64,000 nt of DNA from Flagellimonas meridianipacifica (GCF_003001695.1 NZ_PVYX01000001.1:62001-126000), one strand, 5' to 3'; shown: positions 27,223 through 37,141, counted from the first letter of the stretch. The notes: generated by a model from the letters alone, not told the origin. Numbers and translations are program-made.

Positions 27223-28449
27223 TCATTCCTCTGCCAGCTTTTCAATGGCATAGTCAAGGTTTAGCTCAGACATTTTGAGCGCTGAGATTTGCTCGGCCTG
27301 GCCGTTTTCACTACACTCAAACATGGCTGCCCCCCTGGTACCCTGTCTCTCCCCTTCACCGAAACTAATCCCAAAACCAAGCCCACTAAAATCCCTGATA
27401 TTTTCCATGGCCTGAATGAATTTTTCACGAGTGAGGTCGGGCCCGGAATCCTGAAGTGCTTTGGCGACAGGTTCTGCAAAGTAATAGCCGGATGCCACAA
27501 ATGTGGTCCATGGCAAATCCGGATATTTGTCCTTCAATGCAGCCTGGTATCCTTCCATGTCAACATCTGCTTCGTAATTGAAAAAACCACTGAACCGAAC
27601 ACCGGCCCAGCGACCTTCGGTGATTTTGTGCATCAACTCGGTATCGCTCAATGTGGAATTGGTAATCCATTGCGGAGCATACCCCAAAACAGCGGCTGTG
27701 CCGGTAATTATTGCGCCCTGACGAGGAAGGACCTGCATAATGACTACCTCAGCCCCGGAATCTTTTAATTTGGCGACATGGGACCCCAGGTCCTGATCGG
27801 TCACTTCAGTTGATACTTCTTCGACCAATTCCAGGTCGTATTTTTCCATCGCAATCTTCACACCGACCAATCCACTTTTGCCAAAATCATCATTTTGATA
27901 GATCATCGCAATTTTATCTTTGCCAAGACTGTTGACGATATGGTCTACCTGTACAAAAGCTTCGTCAAAATAAAGCGAGTACGTACTGAAGAGGTTGTTT
28001 TGAGGGGGATATGCCCAATGTGTCGCTCCGCTTGCAGGTGATACCCAGGGGACTTCGTTTCGTGCAATGTAGTCCTTCACTGCCATGCAGGGGGCAGTCC
28101 CCACACCTCCCACAAAGGCGAACACCTTGTCCTTCTCGACCATCTCACGAACGGCAGCTACGGTTTTTGACGGCTGAAAGCCATCGTCCTTGATCACCAC
28201 ATTGATCTTCCTGCCGTGGATACCCCCCTTTTCATTGATATAATGAAAATAGGCATCAACCCCCCGTGGTACGTTCCCCCATAGGGCTGCCGGGCCTGTA
28301 AGCGGCCCCCAGGTGCCAATGGTAATGGTGCTGTCAGTCACGCCAACCTCAGCGGTTTGTGAAGATGACTCGGAACTTCCCCTGCCACGTCCGCAGGACG
28401 TTATGGTGACGAAGATTACTATCGCAATCAAATGGTTTAGGTTCTTCAT
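27223..28449 (-). CDS. livJ: Branched-chain amino acid type ABC substrate-binding lipoprotein
   Basis: 408 residues. Signal ending VTITSC with the acylated Cys at 19 and a Gly/Ser-rich linker, then a type I periplasmic binding protein (Peripla_BP_6): TITIGTWGPLTGPAALWGN opens domain 1, with INEKGGIHGRKINVVIKDD, FVGGVGTAPCMAV and VAMIYQNDDFGKSG-like blocks. This is the receptor of HAAT/Liv transporters, which take branched-chain amino acids, amides, urea or aromatic acids. Last gene of the transporter block, 12 bases after the acyl-CoA synthetase. Lipid anchoring is unusual for Liv receptors of Gram-negatives but normal for this phylum's exported proteins. Ligand unknown. Confidence 0.9.
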   Translation of the reverse strand: MKNLNHLIAIVIFVTITSCGRGRGSSESSSQTAEVGVTDSTITIGTWGPLTGPAALWGNVPRGVDAYFHYINEKGGIHGRKINVVIKDDGFQPSKTVAAVREMVEKDKVFAFVGGVGTAPCMAVKDYIARNEVPWVSPASGATHWAYPPQNNLFSTYSLYFDEAFVQVDHIVNSLGKDKIAMIYQNDDFGKSGLVGVKIAMEKYDLELVEEVSTEVTDQDLGSHVAKLKDSGAEVVIMQVLPRQGAIITGTAAVLGYAPQWITNSTLSDTELMHKITEGRWAGVRFSGFFNYEADVDMEGYQAALKDKYPDLPWTTFVASGYYFAEPVAKALQDSGPDLTREKFIQAMENIRDFSGLGFGISFGEGERQGTRGAAMFECSENGQAEQISALKMSELNLDYAIEKLAEE

Positions 28450-28461
28450 AGTATTTATAAT

Positions 28462-30279
28462 TTAGTGATACATGGATTCTATAAGTTGTTTATAGTTATT
28501 GGCAATAGCGTTTCTTTTCACTTTCATCGTAGGTGTCACATCTCCATCCTCCTGATAGAGTCGCCTGGGCAGGATGGCAAACTTCCTGACTGATTCTACC
28601 CTCGACAGGCCTTTGTTAACCGTATCCACCTCCTTATGGATAAGTTCATTGATTTGGGCGTTTTCCGCCAAATCTGCATAAGTCTGGTAGACCACCTTAT
28701 TGTCCCGGGCATATTTGCTGATGTGCTCCTCATCCAGCACAATCAGGGCAGCCACAAACTTCCTCTTTTCACCAATGACGATGGCATCATTGATGTAGGC
28801 GCTACATTTCAGTTTGTTTTCGATGTACTGGGGCGCAATGTTTTTCCCCCCTGCAGTGATGATGATATCTTTCTTTCTATCTGTGATGATGATATGGTTG
28901 GTTTCATCCATTTCTCCGATATCCCCGGTGTACAGCCATCCATCTTTGATGGTATTTCGGGTAGCTTCTTCGTTTTTAAAGTACCCTTTGAACACACATG
29001 GCCCCTTTACCAGAATTTCACCCTCGTCGCTAAGCTTGACCTCCACCCCCGGGATTGGCAGCCCGACCGTCCCGAACCGCAGTGTTCTATAACGTGTGCT
29101 GGAGGTGACCGCACAAGACTCTGTCTGTCCGTAACCCTCGATAATGTTCAGCCCAATCGCATTGAAAAACAACAAGATATCCGGGGCTATGGGAGCCGCC
29201 CCCGAAAAGGCATAACGCATCCGCTCCATGCCCAAATGTTTGCGTATCTGCCAATAAACGGTTTTTTCAAAAACCCATCGCTGCAATTTGTCCATTGGGG
29301 TGACATTGTTTCCTGCAATTAAGTGTTGAATGACCTTTTGCCCATGATTGATCGCATGTCGTGCGAACCATCTTTTGACCCACGTAGCCTCATCTATGGC
29401 CAGATTAATTTTAGCGTGGTACTTTTCCCAAATCCTGGGCACGGCATATCCAATAGTAGGGGAAATTTCCCTAAGGTTTTCAGCGACCGTCTGAGGGCCT
29501 TCTATAAAGTTGACCACATAGCCGGATTGAATGTGTGCCAGTACACTGAACATACGTTCGAAAATATGACAGAGCGGCAAGAAGGAGAGTACTTCATCTT
29601 TCGGGCCAACTTCCGTCTCTTTCTGGATGCCGGAGATTGCTCTCGCCGACCAGGTCAGGTTTTTGTGTGTCAGCATGACCCCCTTGGGAGGGCCAGTGGT
29701 GCCTGATGTATAGATCAGAATGGCCGTTTCGTCCTCTTTTAATCCGCCACGTATCTTTTCTCCCTTTTCGACAATTTTCGGTGAGGCTTTTTCCCCTGTT
29801 TTCATGAGCTTCTTCAGCGATATGACCCTATCATCATTGAAATCATCAAGCCCTTTCCAGTCCCATACAATGACTTTTTTCACCTGTGGCGAGGTGTCTT
29901 TAAACTGGAGCCATTTGTCGAGCTGCTCCTCGTTTTCCAAAAAAAGGCAACTACACCCGGCATGGTTAACCACGTATTGGCATTGCGCAGCGGCATTGGT
30001 AGTGTAGATGCCTACAGTAATGGCCCCCGCGAGCTGTGTGCCTATGTCGATGTATAACCACTCGGGGCAATTTTCTCCTATCACGCCGACAAAATCACCC
30101 TTTTCTATACCAAGACTTAATAGCCCGTTTGCCACTGTCAGGGCAGCATCCTTGTATTCATGCCAGGTCACATCCTTCCATAAGCCAAAGGACTTATGAC
30201 GAATGGCGATGGTATCTCCAAATTTTCCTGCATTGTTCAGGAATAGTCCTGGGATGGTATTTAGGTTCAATTCGCTCAT
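28462..30279 (-). CDS. AMP-dependent (long-chain) acyl-CoA synthetase
   Basis: 605 residues from the ATG at 30279, four bases after the livF stop; an in-frame start further up would overlap livF. The ATP/AMP motif ILIYTSGTTGPPKGVMLTH (about residues 187-205), EGYGQTESCAV and the hinge region DGWLYTGDIGEMDE with TDRKKDIIITAGGKNI are all intact. It activates a carboxylic acid to acyl-AMP and then acyl-CoA; length and motifs fit the FadD-like long-chain group. Genes of this type are often embedded in Liv operons of other phyla, implying activation of a compound linked to the imported substrate. Confidence 0.92.
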   Translation of the reverse strand: MSELNLNTIPGLFLNNAGKFGDTIAIRHKSFGLWKDVTWHEYKDAALTVANGLLSLGIEKGDFVGVIGENCPEWLYIDIGTQLAGAITVGIYTTNAAAQCQYVVNHAGCSCLFLENEEQLDKWLQFKDTSPQVKKVIVWDWKGLDDFNDDRVISLKKLMKTGEKASPKIVEKGEKIRGGLKEDETAILIYTSGTTGPPKGVMLTHKNLTWSARAISGIQKETEVGPKDEVLSFLPLCHIFERMFSVLAHIQSGYVVNFIEGPQTVAENLREISPTIGYAVPRIWEKYHAKINLAIDEATWVKRWFARHAINHGQKVIQHLIAGNNVTPMDKLQRWVFEKTVYWQIRKHLGMERMRYAFSGAAPIAPDILLFFNAIGLNIIEGYGQTESCAVTSSTRYRTLRFGTVGLPIPGVEVKLSDEGEILVKGPCVFKGYFKNEEATRNTIKDGWLYTGDIGEMDETNHIIITDRKKDIIITAGGKNIAPQYIENKLKCSAYINDAIVIGEKRKFVAALIVLDEEHISKYARDNKVVYQTYADLAENAQINELIHKEVDTVNKGLSRVESVRKFAILPRRLYQEDGDVTPTMKVKRNAIANNYKQLIESMYH

Positions 30280-30283
30280 GGCC

Positions 30284-31060
30284 TTAGTTCCATCTCCTTT
30301 TTCTTTTATACCGCTGTGTAGCACGCACAGATTCTTCCGCTTTTATACCCAGGTAAAATTCCTGTACATCTTCATCTCTTTTTAACTGCTCCACGGTTCC
30401 GGAAGCGACAAACCTGCCGTTTTCCAGGATGTATCCATAATCGGCAATCGCCAACGCTTTATTGGCGTTTTGCTCCACCAGCAAGACCGTAAGGCCGTCT
30501 TTGGCTATCTGATGAATGATGTCAAACAATTGGTCTACCAATAAGGGTGATAAGCCCAGTGAAGGTTCGTCCAAAAACAACAATTGGGGGCGGTTCATGA
30601 GTGCCCTGCTAATGGCCAGCATTTGCTGTTCGCCACCGGATAGTGTACCGGCCATCTGCTTTTGACGCTCTTTTAAAACCGGAAAATACCTATACACTTT
30701 TTCTATGGTCTCCTTTGCCGAGGCTGAATTGTGCATATAGCCGCCAGCCATCAGGTTTTCCAAAACACTGAGTTCCTGAAAGACCTCCCTACCTTCCGGG
30801 ACATAGCCAATCCCCATTTTCACTATGTCCACGGTTTCTTTGCCCGTGATGTCCCTTCCCTGAAAGAAGATGGACCCCTTTTCGGGTTGGTCGTCCAGCA
30901 GCCCTATGACTGTCTGAAGTATGGTGGTCTTGCCCGCTCCATTATTTCCCAGTACCGCAGTGACGGAGCCGTTCTCAATGGATAGTGAGATTCCCTTCAG
31001 TGCCAGTATCCTGTCATAATAGGTTTCAATGTTCTTTATGTTTAGCATCGGTTGTTTCAT
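30284..31060 (-). CDS. livF: Liv-type ABC transporter ATPase LivF
   Basis: 258 residues. Walker A GNNGAGKTT (about 38-46), signature LSGGEQQMLAISRAL, Walker B LLFLDEPSLGLSP, and the H-loop replaced by the LivF-typical EQN (LLVEQNANKAL). Order and sequence identify LivF rather than LivG. A basic tail after the usual end (VRATQRYKRKRRWN) extends it by about 20 residues; its coding sequence holds the AAGGAG-like ribosome site for the next gene. Its ATG overlaps the livG TGA as ATGA. Confidence 0.94.
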   Translation of the reverse strand: MKQPMLNIKNIETYYDRILALKGISLSIENGSVTAVLGNNGAGKTTILQTVIGLLDDQPEKGSIFFQGRDITGKETVDIVKMGIGYVPEGREVFQELSVLENLMAGGYMHNSASAKETIEKVYRYFPVLKERQKQMAGTLSGGEQQMLAISRALMNRPQLLFLDEPSLGLSPLLVDQLFDIIHQIAKDGLTVLLVEQNANKALAIADYGYILENGRFVASGTVEQLKRDEDVQEFYLGIKAEESVRATQRYKRKRRWN

Positions 31061-31824
31061 CCTAAATATGCTTTTACCACCTCGGGGTGTTTGATCACGG
31101 CTTCCGGTTTACCTGTGACAATAGACCTACCAAAATTGAGGGCCATGATACGGTCAGAAATAGAGGTGACCAACCCCATGTTGTGCTCAATGACCAGGAT
31201 AGTGATATCAAACAAGCGCCTGATGTCATTGATCCAAAAGACCAGTTCATCTTTTTCTTCCAGGTTCAAACCGGCCGCAGGCTCATCGAGCAATAACACA
31301 GAGGGTTCGGCGGCCAGTGCCCGGCCCAACTCCACAATTTTCTGCTGGCCGTACGGGAGCTGCGAGGTGTACCTGTTTCTTACCGATTGCAAATCCAGCA
31401 AGTCAATAATCTGTTCCACTTTTTCCCTATGTTTAATTTCGTCTTTGGCTGCCGGGCCCTTTTCCCAGAGCATTGTAGGCAAGTTCCAAAAATTGGTTTT
31501 CATGTACAGGTGCCGGCCCAACATGAGGTTTTCCATGGTGGTCATCTTGCTGAATAGCTCCAAGTTTTGAAAGGTCCTGCTCAGGCCCTTTCTGGCGATT
31601 GCATGTGGATTAGCCCCGGTGATTTCTTCACCATTCAACCAAACCGAACCCTGACTGACTTTGTACAGCCCGCTGATACAATTGAACAAGGTGGACTTTC
31701 CGGCACCATTCGGTCCAATGATCGAGAAGATTTCGCCCTTTTTCACCTCCACGGAAATGTCATCAGTGGCTATCAGACCACCGAACCTCTTGGTCACTCT
31801 TTTCAATGCTAGTGCTATGCTCAT
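31057..31824 (-). CDS. livG: Liv-type ABC transporter ATPase LivG
   Basis: 255 residues. Walker A GPNGAGKST (about 35-43), a LivG-type insertion, signature LPYGQQKIVELGRAL, Walker B VLLLDEPAAGLN and switch IEHNMGLV. The family-specific block LSRTFQNLELFSKMT is present. With LivF it powers the LivHM permease. It shares 4-base ATGA overlaps with both neighbours, indicating tight translational coupling. Confidence 0.95.
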   Translation of the reverse strand: MSIALALKRVTKRFGGLIATDDISVEVKKGEIFSIIGPNGAGKSTLFNCISGLYKVSQGSVWLNGEEITGANPHAIARKGLSRTFQNLELFSKMTTMENLMLGRHLYMKTNFWNLPTMLWEKGPAAKDEIKHREKVEQIIDLLDLQSVRNRYTSQLPYGQQKIVELGRALAAEPSVLLLDEPAAGLNLEEKDELVFWINDIRRLFDITILVIEHNMGLVTSISDRIMALNFGRSIVTGKPEAVIKHPEVVKAYLG

Positions 31825-32693
31825 ACTTTTCGGGTGTAGTGAGTCCCAAATAATCCGGACGGTTTGAAATAAAGGACAATAACGATGATCAGGAATGCCA
31901 CAATAGATTTAAACTCAGTAGAGATATAAAATCCGAAAAGGCTCTCCACTATCCCAAGAATAAATGCCCCGCACACAACTCCGGCCAGGCTGTTGAACCC
32001 GCCGAGTACTGCCGCAGCAAAACCTTTGAGCAAGGGCTCTATCATCATGTTGGGGTCCAGAGTGGTGATAGGTGCCATCAATATCCCGGCGACTGCTCCT
32101 ATTACTGAACTGATACCAAAGGTAATGGCCACAATTCGCCTAGTAGGGATACCATTGATCTTAGCCGCAGTTTCGTTCTGCTGGGTCGCTTTGATGGCCA
32201 ATCCGAGTTTGGTAAACCGCAGCAGGATGTAAACTGAAATCATGAGGAGGATAGCCACCAGGATTGTGGCCAGATTCAATTGTGAAATGATCAGGCCCGC
32301 AAATTCAACCGTTTCGGTTTGAGATACCGGGATTTTCAAAACACGCTGTTCTGATCCCCATTTCCATCCTGCCAGCCCATACAAAAAGACCTGAAAGCCC
32401 AAAGTGATAATCAAAAGGTTCAACACGTTGGGGTCTTTGGCCCTTCTGATGATGGCCAGGTGTAAAAAGAGTCCCAAAAGAAAAGCAAACAGCAGCGAAC
32501 CACCAAAAGCCACCCAAAAGGGGAGCTGATAGGTGGCCAGCATCACAAAAGCTACATAAGTGGAGAACATCGCCATTTCTCCCTGAGCGAAGTTGGCCAC
32601 TTCGGAGGATTTATAGGTGAGGCTCATGGCCAGTGCGACCAGAGCATAAATGCTACCAGCAACGATTCCCGTCATGATGAGTTGTCCTATCAT
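31821..32693 (-). CDS. livH: Liv-type ABC transporter permease LivH
   Basis: 290 residues, about 8 membrane helices. The start GQLIMTGIVAGSIYALVALA is the classical LivH opening, and KGFAAAVLGGFNSLAGVVCG and KINGIPTRRIVAITF match the family's EAA-like coupling loops. Inner-membrane half of the permease with LivM. Two bases separate it from livM and four overlap livG. Confidence 0.95.
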   Translation of the reverse strand: MIGQLIMTGIVAGSIYALVALAMSLTYKSSEVANFAQGEMAMFSTYVAFVMLATYQLPFWVAFGGSLLFAFLLGLFLHLAIIRRAKDPNVLNLLIITLGFQVFLYGLAGWKWGSEQRVLKIPVSQTETVEFAGLIISQLNLATILVAILLMISVYILLRFTKLGLAIKATQQNETAAKINGIPTRRIVAITFGISSVIGAVAGILMAPITTLDPNMMIEPLLKGFAAAVLGGFNSLAGVVCGAFILGIVESLFGFYISTEFKSIVAFLIIVIVLYFKPSGLFGTHYTRKV

Positions 32694-32694
32694 A

Positions 32695-33741
32695 TTAAAA
32701 TGGCCAGGTTTTAAAATAGATTTTGATTCTCATCCAAATCCCAAAAAGGCCAAGCGGCTCAAAGAGGATGATTAGGATTACGGTCAACCCCATGAATACA
32801 AAATTGATATTGGGCAATCCACTGATGGACATATAATGGACACTGACCCACTCGAAAAAAGGCCCAATCAGGGGAACTTCCTGGATTTTTTCTCCTTGGA
32901 GGTTCAAAAGCGTAATGACCGTGGCTCCCAGTACGGATCCCGTGATGGTGCCCAATCCGCCTACTACGACCATGGACAACAGGAGGATGGAAAGGACGGG
33001 GGTGAAGTTTCCCGGGCTGATAAAACCCAGCACATAGGCCCAGATGCCACCACCTATTCCGGCATAGAAGGCACTGAAAGCAAAACTCATGGTCTTGTAC
33101 CGAACCACATTTACCCCCAGGGAAGCAGCAGCAATATCACTATCCCTGATCGCAGAAAAAGCCCTTCCGATTCGGCTCTTGATCAGTAGTCGGGCAAAAA
33201 CCCCCAATACCAGGGCAATACCTAATGTCAGGTAATACAAATGTGAGTTGGTAGTCAACTTCATTCCCCAAACCTCCAACTGAGGGGGCATGATGCCCAT
33301 ATGTCCACCAAAAAATGACAGTCTTCCGATGACGATGGTCACAGCCAACCCAAAACCCAGCGTGGCCACGGCGAGGTAGGGCCCTTCCAGCCTGAGTGAG
33401 GGTATCCCCAGTATAAACCCAAAAATGGCTGCTACAAACCCCGCCAGAATCAGAGAAGGCAAAAAAGGCAGCCATCCCTCATCCAAGATCACGGTCATAT
33501 ATGCCCCAATGGCCACAAAACCTCCATGTCCCAATGATATCTGACCTGTATTGCCAACGAGCACATTCAACCCCAGTATTATAATGATATTCACCAAAAC
33601 CAGATTGGCAATAAAAACCTGGTATTCGGCAAGGACAAAAGGAATCAGGCCAAAAAGTAATAACCCTAAAAGGGACCATCCTTTTACCGGTCTATCCTTT
33701 AAAAGGGTGATGTCTTCAAAATATGAGGTTCGTTTGTCCAA
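32695..33741 (-). CDS. livM: Liv-type ABC transporter permease LivM
   Basis: 348 residues, about 9-10 helices after a cytoplasmic N-terminus of some 25 residues. LVGNTGQISLGHGGFVAIGAY is the LivM signature; IRDSDIAAASLGVNVVRYK and GGLGTITGSVLGA follow. Sampled composition here is high (30 of 60 G+C in 32881-32940) against 21 of 60 in the acylase at 21001-21060, so the Liv block looks acquired. First gene of the compact transporter block, 100 bases after the DUF1254 gene. Confidence 0.95.
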   Translation of the reverse strand: MDKRTSYFEDITLLKDRPVKGWSLLGLLLFGLIPFVLAEYQVFIANLVLVNIIIILGLNVLVGNTGQISLGHGGFVAIGAYMTVILDEGWLPFLPSLILAGFVAAIFGFILGIPSLRLEGPYLAVATLGFGLAVTIVIGRLSFFGGHMGIMPPQLEVWGMKLTTNSHLYYLTLGIALVLGVFARLLIKSRIGRAFSAIRDSDIAAASLGVNVVRYKTMSFAFSAFYAGIGGGIWAYVLGFISPGNFTPVLSILLLSMVVVGGLGTITGSVLGATVITLLNLQGEKIQEVPLIGPFFEWVSVHYMSISGLPNINFVFMGLTVILIILFEPLGLFGIWMRIKIYFKTWPF

Positions 33742-33841
33742 GGTTAAAAGGTTGAAGGTTATTCAATATAATCTAAAATTTAGAGTAGCACATCGCTGGG
33801 TATTGGATAAAAAGATAAAAATGATAAGTGGCATTGATGTT

Positions 33842-34882
33842 TCACTTCTTGTTTACAATAACTGTCATATCGGCATCTTTGATTGGTACACAGGCCCGTA
33901 GTATCGCATAAAATGCTTTCCCTGTAGGAATACCATTTAACCCTTTACCCGTAGGACTAAGCGTGACCGTGTATGTTCCATCATCGTTTTGTCTGGAAGA
34001 ATAGCTTGTTCGGTCATAAACGATTTTTTCATTGGGAATAAGTAGTCTATTATCGACCCCATATAACGTAATCGACATATAGCCTTTTTTATGGACAATA
34101 TTAGGGGGTATGGTCAATTCGTAGGTGTCCTTTCCTGTAAATGGCTGACCTTTCTCATCAGTTGCTATGACACTGTATTTAACCGCCTGCGCAGGTGCAC
34201 CATGACGTGCTCTTTTTACAACTGCTGCTAAAGTGATTGGGTCTACTTCTCCCGATTTTTGGGGGTAAATAGCTTTTATGTAAGGAATTGATGCATCAAT
34301 AAGGGAATTTCCCCATTTTATTGTTTTTTTTGAAAACTCCTTCGCCTCATAATCTATTTCTCCTTTCCCACCCTCTATTACAATGGACTTCCTCAGCTCT
34401 TCTACTTTGGCCATGTTATTAGCTACCACCATTCGAGTTATGATAAGCCCTTGGTCTGTTTCCAATTCCACGGCATGAAACTCACCTTTGGGCATTTTCT
34501 GACCGGGTCGGATTAATAGAATGGGGTTCTCCGGATTAACAAAAACCCCTCGTATATTGTGTTTCATGTCATAGACTGAAACCGAGAAGTACCTGTCATA
34601 CTTAGGAACATTAATAGTAGCCGGAGCGTCAGATATACTAAACCAACTAGAGCCATAATCTACACTTGCCTGAACGTTTTTTGTTTTTGTTTCAGCGTTC
34701 GACAAGCCAGAGAATAAAAGCGTGCCTAATTCATTATTTTCCAACCATGCGTACATTAATCTGAACTGTTCCAGCTTTGGATAATCCTTTATGTATTCAA
34801 GCACATTGTCTTGTGCAAATGCCGAATTGATGCTCAAGGCAACTATCGCAATTGCTAAATAGTGTTTTAGCTTAAATTTCAT
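33842..34882 (-). CDS. DUF1254/DUF1214 secreted protein
   Basis: 346 residues with a cleavable signal peptide (MKFKLKHYLAIAIVALSINSAFA). The DUF1254 part (about 50-150) has RLMYAWLENNELG and APATINVPKYDRYFSVSVYD; the DUF1214 part ends with YMSITLYGVDNRLLIPNE, YDRTSYSSRQNDDGTYTV and FYAILRACVPIKDA. Such two-domain proteins are periplasmic, abundant in marine bacteria, and of unknown reaction; a few are linked to steroid or aromatic catabolism. Its ATG overlaps the stop of the methyltransferase gene as ATGA, showing cotranscription with the upstream operon. Intact. Confidence 0.85.
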   Translation of the reverse strand: MKFKLKHYLAIAIVALSINSAFAQDNVLEYIKDYPKLEQFRLMYAWLENNELGTLLFSGLSNAETKTKNVQASVDYGSSWFSISDAPATINVPKYDRYFSVSVYDMKHNIRGVFVNPENPILLIRPGQKMPKGEFHAVELETDQGLIITRMVVANNMAKVEELRKSIVIEGGKGEIDYEAKEFSKKTIKWGNSLIDASIPYIKAIYPQKSGEVDPITLAAVVKRARHGAPAQAVKYSVIATDEKGQPFTGKDTYELTIPPNIVHKKGYMSITLYGVDNRLLIPNEKIVYDRTSYSSRQNDDGTYTVTLSPTGKGLNGIPTGKAFYAILRACVPIKDADMTVIVNKK

Positions 34883-36171
34883 TTGCAGTTATTTAATGTG
34901 TTGTCAATTGCTATATGCCCCACCTCATTGATCCGTGCCTTTAGGCCTGCCTGGTTGAGAACTTCAGCTGCTTTATGGTTAAAACCAGCCTCGTTCAGTT
35001 CATTAATGATGTTTTCCACCAATTGCCATAGTTCAAGGGGTGATATAGACGGATCAACATTGCCATAGTAACCGTCATCATCACGGGGGCACAACCGATA
35101 ATTAGCCCTTAGTTCATCATTGAGGGTGTAAAATTCATCCATGAAAAACTTGTCTTTACGGATGATACCGAGCAAATGCATCAACTGTGAGGTCTGCCGG
35201 TCGTCATCATGATTGGCATACCATGTAACCACGCCAAATGGGCACAATGTGTCAATGCTGAAAGCAAACTCCTTTTCAATAAGGTGGCCGTCCTTCTTCT
35301 GGTATACATGGTAGTAACACTCCGAAGATGCCGCCCAATTACCGCCTATCAGGACCAACCCGCCTTCTTTGGTTTTACTTGCAAACCATTGAAGTGCGTT
35401 TTGGAAAAAAGCATCATCAAAATAATAAAGCACATTGAAGCAACGAATACAATCCACTGGTTCCATTTCCACCTGGCCGATACCTCCCCATAAGAAGGTC
35501 AGTTTATCGGTTTCATAGGTTTTAATAGGGTCGATTTCCAATCGAGGGTAACCATTGGGCGATGTATGTGGCTGAGCGAGCAGTTGGTCCAATAGTATTT
35601 TAAAACGGTCTTTTGTCACCTTTGTATCTGATAGCAGTTCGTTCCAGTTCTCAACGGACGGGATGGACGGTTGGAAGTAGATTACATTTTTCTCAGCGTC
35701 AAAGGTGGCGTAATTCTCCTGTTCATCGTACACCAGGTAAACAGGGAATGATGGGTCTGCTGCTATAATTTTCCAGTCAGAAAGAAGCTTACTGGAGTCT
35801 AGGGTAGTATATGGTGGAAACCCACAGCCTATGTCCAGCATCGACCTGCTTCCCGCTGTATTTCCCATTCTGTTTTGTACATACTCATCGATGACCTTAT
35901 GACGGCCTGGCACGGTTATGGGGGGCACCCGGCCTTCCCATGCCCCGGGAAGTATGCGGGCCAGCAGTGCGCCCAATACTTCACCCATCATGACGGATGC
36001 ATCTTGCGCGGGAAAGTCGGCCTGATTCATAAAGCTGAACATGCGCCGCATCATGGTGAATACATCGGGCCTGTCCATGGGCAATTGTAGCAATTGCTCC
36101 GTAAATGCCGCGGAAAGTTTTCCATTGAAAAAGTCGTTGTTGAACTCCTTTACAAATTGTTGTACATCCAT
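34879..36171 (-). CDS. Class I SAM-dependent methyltransferase (large, divergent)
   Basis: 430 residues, larger than simple methyltransferases. Motif I is SMLDIGCGFPPYTTL (about 110-124) with the acidic motif II in WKIIAADPSFPVYL. A helical N-terminal domain of about 80 residues and a long acidic C-terminus (LCPRDDDGYYGNVDPS) flank it. The middle block IRCFNVLYYFDDAFFQNALQWF is the usual post-II region. Cytoplasmic, no signal. Start at 36171 is four bases after the epimerase stop. Substrate and closer family unknown to me. Confidence 0.75.
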   Translation of the reverse strand: MDVQQFVKEFNNDFFNGKLSAAFTEQLLQLPMDRPDVFTMMRRMFSFMNQADFPAQDASVMMGEVLGALLARILPGAWEGRVPPITVPGRHKVIDEYVQNRMGNTAGSRSMLDIGCGFPPYTTLDSSKLLSDWKIIAADPSFPVYLVYDEQENYATFDAEKNVIYFQPSIPSVENWNELLSDTKVTKDRFKILLDQLLAQPHTSPNGYPRLEIDPIKTYETDKLTFLWGGIGQVEMEPVDCIRCFNVLYYFDDAFFQNALQWFASKTKEGGLVLIGGNWAASSECYYHVYQKKDGHLIEKEFAFSIDTLCPFGVVTWYANHDDDRQTSQLMHLLGIIRKDKFFMDEFYTLNDELRANYRLCPRDDDGYYGNVDPSISPLELWQLVENIINELNEAGFNHKAAEVLNQAGLKARINEVGHIAIDNTLNNCK

Positions 36172-36175
36172 CGTT

Positions 36176-37141
36176 TTATTTGTGTGTGCTTTTCACTGCT
36201 ACATTGTTGCTAAATTCCGTTAGGGGAACTATCGCTGAATTGAACTCAATTCCCAAATCCCTTTTAGCCGCATCATTTTTATAAACGATCTTTGCGTTTC
36301 CTTTTGGTTTCTCACCATTGAGTAAGACGGAGATATCGGACACCTTCCAGCTTTCGCTACTGAGCAAGTAATTTTTGCCGTGCAGACCTTTTTTAACAGC
36401 CGCACGATAAACGCCTTCTGCCACGTCCTTCACATCCACAAGTGCAAACTCAGCATCTGTCTCATAGATCATTTGGATAAAAGGATTGGGGGCTATCCTG
36501 TTCTTAAATAAGAATTGTAGTCCCGAAGAAGTCGAATCCTCCCTTTTGGATAATGCCATGCCCATTACCCCAACAGGTGAAACACTGGTGATTTCAAAAT
36601 CTATAGCTGGATGCTCCTTAATATACTTTTCCACTGTCTGGTTTGCGATGAACTTGGCTTGTGCATAGGGATGGCTTTCCTCGCTTATAAAGGGAGTGTT
36701 TTCTTCATCAATCGTATCGTCAGGTCCTAGGCCATCCGGAGGCAAAGGAAAGTTGGTATTGTAGGCTCCCACCGAAGCGACAAAGACAACCTTTTCAATA
36801 CCCGAAGCGGTATTGAGAACTTCCAGGAAATTTTTAGTCCCCTCTATGGTCGGATCAAACAGTTCAGTTTTTGGGTCCTGCACCTCTAACTGAAAAGGAG
36901 TGCCTCCGTGGACAAGGATATTGCAGCCACTCGCAAACTCCTTTAATTGCTCTTTGTTCTCAACCTTCAGCTGGACAATCTCCAAATTTTCAGCATTGTT
37001 TAACGATTTTAAATGGTGGTATTTCTCCGTTTTTGAAATGTCAGTGACTGAAGCCTTAACCTTAAATCCTTTATCTAAAAATTTCTTTGTGGTATGACTT
37101 CCAATGAAGCCTGAACTACCAATAATTCCAACTGTTTTCAT
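36176..37141 (-). CDS. NAD(P)-dependent epimerase/dehydratase (extended SDR)
   Basis: 321 residues. Opens with the nucleotide motif GIIGSSGFIGSH (about 5-16), has ILVHGGTPF in the usual strand-4 position, a catalytic Ser in VASVGAY and the YxxxK pair YAQAK. The pattern resembles dihydroflavonol/cinnamoyl-CoA reductase-like enzymes, which reduce or oxidise a carbonyl/hydroxyl on a small substrate. Part of the - strand operon, 28 bases after the DUF885 gene. Intact. Confidence 0.88.
   Translation of the reverse strand: MKTVGIIGSSGFIGSHTTKKFLDKGFKVKASVTDISKTEKYHHLKSLNNAENLEIVQLKVENKEQLKEFASGCNILVHGGTPFQLEVQDPKTELFDPTIEGTKNFLEVLNTASGIEKVVFVASVGAYNTNFPLPPDGLGPDDTIDEENTPFISEESHPYAQAKFIANQTVEKYIKEHPAIDFEITSVSPVGVMGMALSKREDSTSSGLQFLFKNRIAPNPFIQMIYETDAEFALVDVKDVAEGVYRAAVKKGLHGKNYLLSSESWKVSDISVLLNGEKPKGNAKIVYKNDAAKRDLGIEFNSAIVPLTEFSNNVAVKSTHK

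Noticed and set aside
28636-29322. A 228-codon + strand frame opposite the acyl-CoA synthetase.
   Set aside because: It mirrors the codon pattern of the real gene on the other strand and has no protein-like composition.
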